Positions 57,290 to 64,000 of a stretch of DNA of 64,000 bases are shown in pieces (within the stretch, counting starts at the first letter, position 1; the number at the start of each line of letters is the position of its first letter). Below the pieces are notes generated by a model. That model was not told the DNA's origin. It saw only the letters and a program-made list of their open reading frames with translations, and ran no database searches. This stretch comes from Nageia nagi (Eukaryota; Pinophyta), in NCBI GenBank assembly GCA_050084985.1, contig JBITNC010000002.1, positions 22,258,001 to 22,322,000 of the forward strand. The letters are read 5' to 3'. A program made the translations under genes and the position numbers.

Positions 57290-58109
57290 ATAGATTTTTT
57301 TAAATTCCCTAAGACATGTATGCAAAATATAGAAGAATACATAAGGCCTATGAATTATTTAACAAAATGCATGTGCAAACAGAGTTTCATGCTCTACAAT
57401 GATTGCAAGTTATGCACAAAATAAGTTTTCTTAATTAGGCTCTAAGATATGTATGCAAAAAGGGAAAAAATACATATGAACTCAAAATTATTTGATAAGA
57501 TGCATGATGCAAAATTTAGTTTCATAGTCTACAATGATAGTCTACAATGATTACAAATACATACAAAATAGGTTTTCTAAAACACTATGCTAAGATGTAT
57601 ATGTATAATTTAGAAAATATAAAATTTATTAGAATATATCATTTAGAAGAATATATAAGGATCAAGAATTATTTGATAAGATGCATGATGCAAACATAAT
57701 TTCATGGTTTGTAATGATTGCAACATACACACAAAATGGGTTTTTAAAAAAATATCCTAAGATATTATACAAAATATGGAAAAATACACAATGCCTAAGA
57801 ATTTTTTGACAAGATGCATTATGCAAACATAATTTTATGGTTTGCAATGATTGCAATAAACACCAAAAATGGAGTTTTTGAAAAATACCCTAAGATATGT
57901 TTACAAAATATAGAATAATACACAAGGCCTAAGAATTATTTGATAAGATGCATGATGTAAATACAAATTCATGGTATGTAATAATTTCAAGATATGCACA
58001 AAATGGATTTTTATAAAAAGGTCCTAAGATATGTATATAGGAAGAATACATAGACTTGAGAATTTTTTTACAAGATGCATGATACAAACATGATTTTTTG
58101 GTTGTTGCA
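57290..58109. repeat. Tandem array, about six units of about 133 bp
   Basis: The motif CTAAGATATGTATGCAAAATA recurs in degenerate form (first 20 bases) near 57308, 57443, 57590, 57757, 57890 and 58023. Each unit also has GATAAGATGCATGATGCAAA and TTTCATGG.TTGTAATGATTG. Unit spacing is 133-165 bp. The array directly abuts the gypsy LTR at 58110. Confidence 0.85.
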
Positions 58110-58509
58110 TGTTATGATGCTACAAATATAAAAAAGGAAAATATTGTAGAAATGAAATGAATATCAATTTGAAATAGGAAAATGACAATTATCTATGGAA
58201 ATAACAGAGCATGCATTGATAAATAGAACACAAAATAGTAGATAAGGATAGGATTTTACTGAATAGTAACAAAATCATAGGCCCCTTCAAGAGGGATACC
58301 TCCTTCCAACTCCAAAAAGTGAAAAATAATGTTCCAAATACATTTCACCATACACTTCTATCTATTTATAATAAACTAACCCTAACCCTAATAGTAATGC
58401 AAAATCAAAATCCACCCTTACAATCATAATATTACAGTTTACAATATAAATTGATAATTAAATAAATACTAATACTAACACTAAAATGTTAGGATGTGAG
58501 ATCCTAACA
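58110..58509 (-). repeat. 3' LTR of chromovirus
   Basis: On the minus strand it starts TGTTAGGATCTCACATCC and ends GTAGCATCATAACA, 400 bp. The purine-rich AAGAGGGGTGGCA precedes its start. Confidence 0.9.
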
Positions 58510-58549
58510 TGCCACCCCTCTTGGGATGAAGCTTTATCCTCAAAGCTTG

Positions 58550-59830
58550 AAGTGTGGAAACTGTTGCTACAGCTGATGAAGTCTTTCCCATGTTGCATCT
58601 TTTGGTGCCATGCCTTGCCATTGCACAAGTACTTTTGTGATGGAGTGATTATGAAGCTATCATGAATGTTGATCCAAAACTAACTTAGGTAAAACTACCA
58701 TTGATCCATCCTTTGCCAACTCAAGTAATTGTGTCTAAACTTGAACCTTTGATCCAACCACTTTCTTGAGATAAGAGACATGAAATGCTGGGTGAATCTT
58801 GGAAGAAGTAGGAAGCTCCAATTTGTATGCAGCTAGGCCAATGCATTGTAACACCTTGTAACAACCATAAAATGTTGGGGCTAATTTTTTAGGGCCTTTT
58901 ATTTTTAAGTATTTATGGCGATAAGATTGCAGCCTCAGAAAGACCATGTTATCTACCTAGAACTCTCTTTCCACATGTTGCTAATCAGCCTATTATTTCA
59001 TATGGTGTTGAGCTATCTAAAGGTTATCCTTAAGCAAACAAAGAATATCATCCTGAGTGACTAAAGCTAAGTCAACTACATAAACTCTACTGGTACTTGC
59101 AACATACAAGGTGACTGTTGGTGGAGTTTGACCATACACTACTTCATAAGGGGTCATCTTGCTAGCAAAATGATAAGATATATTATACCACCACTCAACC
59201 AAGGGAAGCCATCATACCCAATGCACAAGTTGTGCTGAAGCAAAACAATGTAAATATGTTTCCAAGCATTTGTTAAAAATTTTAATCTAATCATCAGTTT
59301 ATGGGTGATATGCTGAGCTCATGTTTAGTTGGGCACCTTGGAGTTTAAAAGCTCTTACCAAAAATGACTTTTAAAAGTGGGATCATGATCATTAACCATC
59401 ATCTCTAGCATGCCATGTAGTTTGAAAATCGTATCCAAGAATAATTATGCCACTATCACTACTTTGTAGGGATTAGCCAATGAACCAAAAGGAGAATATT
59501 TGGATAATCGATCAACTACCACTAGAATAACTGATTTACCATGGGATTTAGGAAGGCCTTCAATGAAATCCATTGAGATATCGATCCATGTATGGTTAGG
59601 TATGGGAAGAGGTTGAAGCATTCCCAAAGTACCCACTTTCTCAACCTTTTGTTGCTGACACACATCATAAGCTACCACAAACTACTTGATATCCAATTTC
59701 ATACCTGTCCAATAGAATGATCATGCCACCCACTTATAAGTTTTCAAAAATCTCTCATGTCTTGATGTAGGTGTGGAATCCAATTTGATAAGTATTTTTG
59801 ATTTACATTATGAAGGATATGATAACAAAA
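58550..59830 (-). pseudogene. Gypsy integrase with chromodomain
   Basis: The zinc-finger end reads YDVCQQQKVEK (59445-59678), followed by the core PNHTWIDISMDFIEGLPKSH, ILVVVDRLSKYSPF and VNDHDPTFKS. At the catalytic Glu (family T-D-G-Q-T-E) the sequence reads T-D-D-stop-I-K, so Glu is Lys. Then come WWYNISYHFASKMTPYEVVY (59017-59202) and SSKIHPAFHVSYLKKVVG (58735-58947). The chromodomain VLVQWQGMAPKDATWEDF lies near 58580-58640. Integrase would join cDNA to chromosomes and the chromodomain would steer it to marked chromatin; this copy is inactive. Confidence 0.85.
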
Positions 59831-59900
59831 TTTGGCCCTTGAATCTCAAAATACCATCATGCCATGTGTGGTGTGGTTTACTTATGGGGTATTGAGTGAT

Positions 59901-60470
59901 CTATTTTAGCAATTCTTGGGTGGAGCTATCCTTTGCCCATTCTTGTTTAACTTTATCCAACCATTGAGGAATAGAAGATGAAAGAGCTTGGAGTGCTACT
60001 TGATCTTCAAATTTTTTGGATAGAGCATCGACAACCACATTCTCCTTACCTTTACAATATACTATCTCATAATCATACCCTAGTAGTTTGGTCACCCATT
60101 TTTGTTGCTCAGGCATAGAAATGCATTGCTTAATGAAAAATTTCAAACTATGATGATCTATGAGGATGATGAAATGGAAACCAATGAGATATGGTCTCCA
60201 ACATTGAACTGCATGAATGATGGCAAGCATTTCTTTTTCATAAGTGGACCTACCTAAATTTTTTCTAGAGAGTGCTCTATTAGTGAATGCCAAGGGACAC
60301 CCCTCCTCCATTAATACTGCCTTAATTCCTACTCCAAAAGCATCACTTTTTATCACAAAGATTTTAGAAAAATCTAGCATTGCTAATACTATGGTGGTAC
60401 ACATTGCCTCCTTGAGCTTAAGGAAAGCTACCTCAGCTTGAGGGGACCATTAAAAAGCATTCTTTTTCAA
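59901..60470 (-). pseudogene. Gypsy RNase H
   Basis: A 167-codon open frame (59901-60404) with FVIKSDAFGVGIKAVLMEEG, PLAFTNRALSRKN, TYEKEMLAIIHAVQCWRPYL, FIILIDHHSLKFFI and KENVVVDALSKKF. The usual D-A-S first catalytic segment reads S-D-A-F. It is the longest intact polymerase piece of this element. Confidence 0.85.
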
Positions 60471-61250
60471 CAACATGGTTAGAGGTGCTATAATCTTGCC
60501 ATAATCCTTCACAAATTTCCTATAATAGCCTATCAACCCTAAGAATCCTTGAAGACTTTTCAAAGATTTAGGAATAGACCAATTCTGCATGTCAGTAATC
60601 TTTTATGGATACACCTTAACTCCCTCTTTAGATATAACATGGCCTAAGTAGTCAATTTCCCTCTTTTCGAATGAGAATTTTGATTTTTTTGCATATAGCT
60701 AGTGTTCCTTCAAAATTTGTAAGGTTTGGTCAACATGTGCCACATGTTCTTGCCATGTCTTACTGTAGATCAAGATATCATGAAAGAAAACTAAAATGAA
60801 CTTCCTAAGGAATGGATGAAACACCTAATTCATTAAACTTTGAAATGTGGATGGACCATTTGTGAGGCCAAAAGGCATGACCAAGAACTCATAATGGCCC
60901 TCATGGGTGCAAAATGTAGTTTTTGGTATATCCTCCTCCTTGAGATAAATTTGGTGATACCCAGATCACAGGTCCAACTTGGAAAAATATCTTGCCCCAT
61001 GTAGTTCATCCAATAATTCATCAATGATCGAAATGGAAAATTTATCCTTGATGGTAATTTTGTTGAGGGCCCTAAAATCCACACACATACACCATGAACC
61101 ATCTTTCTTATGAACCAATATAATTGGAGAAGAATATGGGATTACGCTATGTTGAATTACTCCTGCATCCAACAATTCCTTAACCAATATTTCAATTTCA
61201 TTTTTCTATAAACAAGGATACTGATAAGGATGAATGTTTGGTGGGTGACT
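60471..61250 (-). pseudogene. Gypsy reverse transcriptase
   Basis: Motifs in order: [47 protein letters not shown] then a stop, [19 protein letters not shown], and the active-site box, which reads LVFFHDILIYSKT where F-x-D-D-I-L-I-Y-S is expected, so one catalytic Asp is His. Then YLGHVISKEG and the thumb/tether FLGLIGYYRKFVKDY. A frameshift near 61000 separates the first two blocks. Confidence 0.88.
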
Positions 61251-61559
61251 TCCCAACACCAACTACATAGCATGATCATGTGATCACTAGGGTGGTAAGC
61301 CCATTAGTTCCTCAAAGGTACTTGAATGCTTACTTAAGATGGGTTGAAGATCCTTAGGCTCTATTATTTTAGATTTGGTGATTGATAAGGAGTATAACTA
61401 TGCCAACATCCCTTTTCCAATTTTTTGTAAGATCTTTTCCATGTGATGTGAGCTCATAATTTATACAGATCCACCTTGTAATCCCCTAAGAGTATGCTCT
61501 TATTCATCTACTTTGAAGGTCATCCATAGCTCTACAAAATTCCACTATATGATGCCCAA

Positions 61560-61980
61560 AGTCCACAACCATTACATGTTGCTTTTGAAAGCATAGCAAT
61601 CTATGCTCAGTTTGAAATTGTGACATGTGCCTTTACATGCTATTTTTCCTCCATTACCAATCATAACTTTGAAATTATTTGTAGGGTGGATATAACAATC
61701 AGCAACCTTAGCCACTCGTGGATTAGTGAAATTATGAGTACTTCTTAAATCCAACAATATTATGAGGGTGCTTTTTAAAATACCCTTTAACCTTCATAGT
61801 TTTAGGGGTGGTAATTCCTACCAATGCATTATAAGAGATAACCGGGGCTTCCTCATTTAGAATTTCCTCTATAGCTTCTTTGGGTGTACTCTCATATTCC
61901 TCTTCATTAGGAGGATCAACATCAAGAAAATATAACTCGAACAAATTTATCATCATAATTATAGCACAATCCCTTCTTTT
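61560..61980 (-). pseudogene. Gypsy retropepsin-like protease
   Basis: The frame at 61572-61757 begins LDLRSTHNFTNPRVAK where family members have D-S-G-S-T-H-N-F, so the catalytic triplet is degraded. VMIGNGGKIACKGTC follows, typical of these proteases. The preceding frame (61732-61956) contains PVISYNALVGITTPKTMKV, the usual segment just before the active site. Confidence 0.8.
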
Positions 61981-62872
61981 AATGCTCTTCCATTTCCTCC
62001 CATGTTAACTTCTTAGTTTACATTATGCAATTTGATGGTGGGGCACTTGTGTTATTAGAGGAATGGAATACATTATGTGTTTTGGTGAATGGAGGTCTTG
62101 CATTTCATCGATGAGCACTGGCTTTATCTTCAGCAAGCTTTGCTAAGGTAATAACATCCATCATAGTTTTGGGATTAAATATTTTGACCTCTAGTTTAAT
62201 TCCTTCCTTTAAGCCATTGATAAAATAACTTGTGAAAAATGCATCATCCAACCCCTTTATGTGATTTACCAATTTCTCAAACTAATTTTGGTATTCTTTG
62301 ACTATGGTAGTTTGATGTAACCTGGTCAATGCCCTTGTGAAATCTTCATAGTCACTAGAACCAAAATGGATCAATAATTTTTGAGTGAATTCATCCCATA
62401 AAGGACCAGGATGCATCTTTGAGTACCACTGGTGCCATTGGAGAGCCTCATGGTCCAAATGAAAAGTTACCATGCACACCTTCAAATCCTCTATAATTTG
62501 GTTTAATGTGAAATACTGTCCAACCTTATAAATCCAACTAATGGGATTATCTCCATCAAATTGAGGAAAATCCAATTTGGTTGTGCATGGAAGAATGAAA
62601 CCACCTTGTTGGCTCTAAAAGTTATGATGATACCCTTATTGATTTCCTGATTACATTGATTGCTATGAATTGGATGCATTGTTGGTATGACTAAGACTTA
62701 GTTGAACAATATCACAATTACTATTAAGGGTCTGTATTTGGGTCTATATTTGTCATATTTCTACCTTGAATGTATTGGTAAGTGTATCTACCATTTGTTG
62801 GATCATAGTTTGAAAGGTAATCATGGTAGGATCAACTTATGCTACTATTTGGGATCTTGTTTTAGGTGCCAT
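61981..62872 (-). pseudogene. Gypsy gag
   Basis: The start ATG at 62872 gives MAPKTRSQIVA and meets a stop after 11 codons. The capsid core (62282-62575) has LDFPQFDGDNPISWIYKV, QYFTLNQI, EALQWHQWYSKM and LWDEFTQKLLIHFGSSDYED. Downstream FINGLKEGIKLEV and NPKTMMDVITLAKLAEDK follow. The zinc knuckle has decayed to L-C-Y-N-Y. It is not translatable as one protein. Confidence 0.82.
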
Positions 62873-63622
62873 TTTTGAAAATTGCTATTTCTAAAGTTGA
62901 TATTTTTGGAAATTGCTATTTTTACAAGTGCCCAAAAAAGTGTATGGGTGTAATATATCAAAATAATCAGCTCAAAAAGATGATCACAATGGGCTAGGTC
63001 TCTTAATTAATAATTTTTTTTACATCTGTGGGTCTATCTGCTTTTGTCAAAAATTGCTAAAATGGTACAAATTTTTAGTTATTTAGCTCTAAAGTTTTTA
63101 CTACCTTTAAATTGCTATTTTTGGTAGCTCTAAAAAATTGCATCTCATACATTCTGCTTCTCGAATCAAGGTTTTTGGTGTGAAGGAATGATTCTAGGGT
63201 AAGAATTATCTACTCTATAGGCTTGTCTAAACACCCCTCCTATCCAACTTTTGTAAGGAAAGAGGTTGCAAAGATGGCTTCTATGACAAGTAACTTTCCA
63301 ATGGTACTTGCTGGTGCATTATAGTTTATAGATGATCGACACAGCTTCCTACCTAGTTTCAGTTTATAGCCTAGATAGTCTTTGATATACCTTTCAATAT
63401 GTGGAGTCCAATTCCATGTAGGGTTCTATCTGAGGCTTGGGTATTGATGCAGAGTTTTTTGCATCTCACTTCACATATAGCTTTATGGGCAAGTGTGCTT
63501 AACTAAAAATGATAGATCCTCTTGGATATTTTAAAACCCCTAGTATAGGGTTTCTAACTTAGACCTCTAAGATTTTTTTTTTTCTATAGTAGAATGGACC
63601 TGGAAAGAGCTCTAATACTAAA
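62873..63622 (-). other. 5' untranslated leader and primer-binding site of chromovirus
   Basis: 750 bp between the LTR and gag without a recognisable frame. On the minus strand TAGTATTAGAGCTC follows the LTR by a few bases, a mutated form of the TGGTATCAGAGCTC initiator-Met site. Confidence 0.6.
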
Positions 63623-64000
63623 TGTTATGATGCTACAAATATAAAAAAGGAAAATATTATAGAAATGAAATGAATATTGATTTGAAATAGGAAAATTATA
63701 ATTATCTATGGAAATAACAGAGCATGCACTGATAAATAGAACATGAAATAGCAAATAAGGATAGGATTTTACTAAATGGTAATAAAATCATAGGTTGCTT
63801 TGAGGGGGCTACCTCCTTACAACTCCCAAAAGTGAAAAATAATGTTTTAGATACATTTCACCACACACTTCTATCTATTTATAATAAACTAACCCTAACC
63901 CAAATAGTAATGCAAAATTGAGCCCTTCCCTTACAATCACAATATTACATTTTACAATATAGGTTGATAATTAAATAAATACTAATACTAACACTAAAAT
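63623..64000 (-). repeat. 5' LTR of chromovirus, cut by window edge
   Basis: Matches 58110-58487 from TGTTATGATGCTAC onwards with about one difference per 20-30 bases. The outer end lies outside the window. Confidence 0.9.

Larger units (their letters stand above)
58110..64000 (-). mobile_element. Ty3/gypsy chromovirus, near complete, 5' LTR cut by window edge
   Basis: Minus-strand order: 5' LTR (63623 to beyond 64000), primer-binding site, gag, protease, RT, RNase H, integrase, chromodomain, purine tract, 3' LTR (58110-58509). RT before integrase marks it as Ty3/gypsy, and the chromodomain as a chromovirus. The LTRs differ at many positions. Catalytic residues are altered and stops are frequent, so it cannot act by itself. 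Confidence 0.9.

Noticed and set aside
58378-58400. Telomere-like CCCTAACCCTAA
   Set aside because: Only about two repeats, inside an LTR and present in the partner LTR, so not an interstitial telomere.
1-64000. CRISPR arrays, bacterial operons, rRNA genes or intact tRNA genes
   Set aside because: The tandem repeats present lack spacer structure, and no rRNA or intact cloverleaf tRNA was seen. All coding remnants are eukaryotic.

Overview
The window is plant nuclear DNA: AT-rich, densely packed with LTR retrotransposons, and carrying one recognisable host gene whose introns are kilobases long and themselves contain transposons. Gene density and intron size suggest a large, repeat-bloated seed-plant genome, plausibly a gymnosperm, but the sequence does not prove the taxon. 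No CRISPR, operon or other prokaryotic structure is present. Nearly everything outside the host gene is decayed mobile DNA.

Positions 1-14,700 hold the 5' part of a CCR4-NOT subunit 11 (CNOT11-like) gene on the minus strand. Seven phase-consistent exons encode 278 residues, and the gene continues off the left edge or is lost beyond position 2,936. One intron appears to use a GC donor. The introns contain a 320-bp tandem duplication, a tRNA-derived SINE-like sequence, a 4.6-kb internally deleted Ty3/gypsy element with two 1.26-kb LTRs, a GC-rich hAT-like MITE with target-site duplication, and a 34-bp minisatellite.

Positions 14,700-23,500 are intergenic and mostly unassignable. They contain a decayed Ty3/gypsy gag (about 17.0-19.5 kb, plus strand) and a decayed plant-mobile-domain gene (about 20.8-22.7 kb, minus strand).

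Positions 23,500-54,400 are a nest of related Ty1/copia elements with very long 5' leaders. Copia A1 (plus) stops in the integrase. It abuts an element whose 5' half is inverted relative to its 3' half (26,956-37,831). The inversion can be explained by an inserted LTR flanked by a 5-bp GCAAA duplication, followed by recombination between inverted LTRs. A young 2.5-kb short-LTR element (32,238-34,762) sits inside one of those LTRs. A further copia (A4, from 39,245) has its leader/gag junction in three tandem 965-bp copies, and is interrupted by minus-strand copia B (43,995-52,284). A plus-strand integrase-RT remnant (52,285-54,393) may be the rest of A4.

Positions 54,400-58,109 contain unassigned sequence, a 207-bp tandem duplication and a roughly 133-bp tandem array. 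From 58,110 to the right edge lies a near-complete but dead minus-strand Ty3/gypsy chromovirus with gag, protease, RT, RNase H, integrase and chromodomain; its 5' LTR runs off the window. Stops replacing expected Gln, Trp and Arg codons in all these elements fit long-term C-to-T decay.
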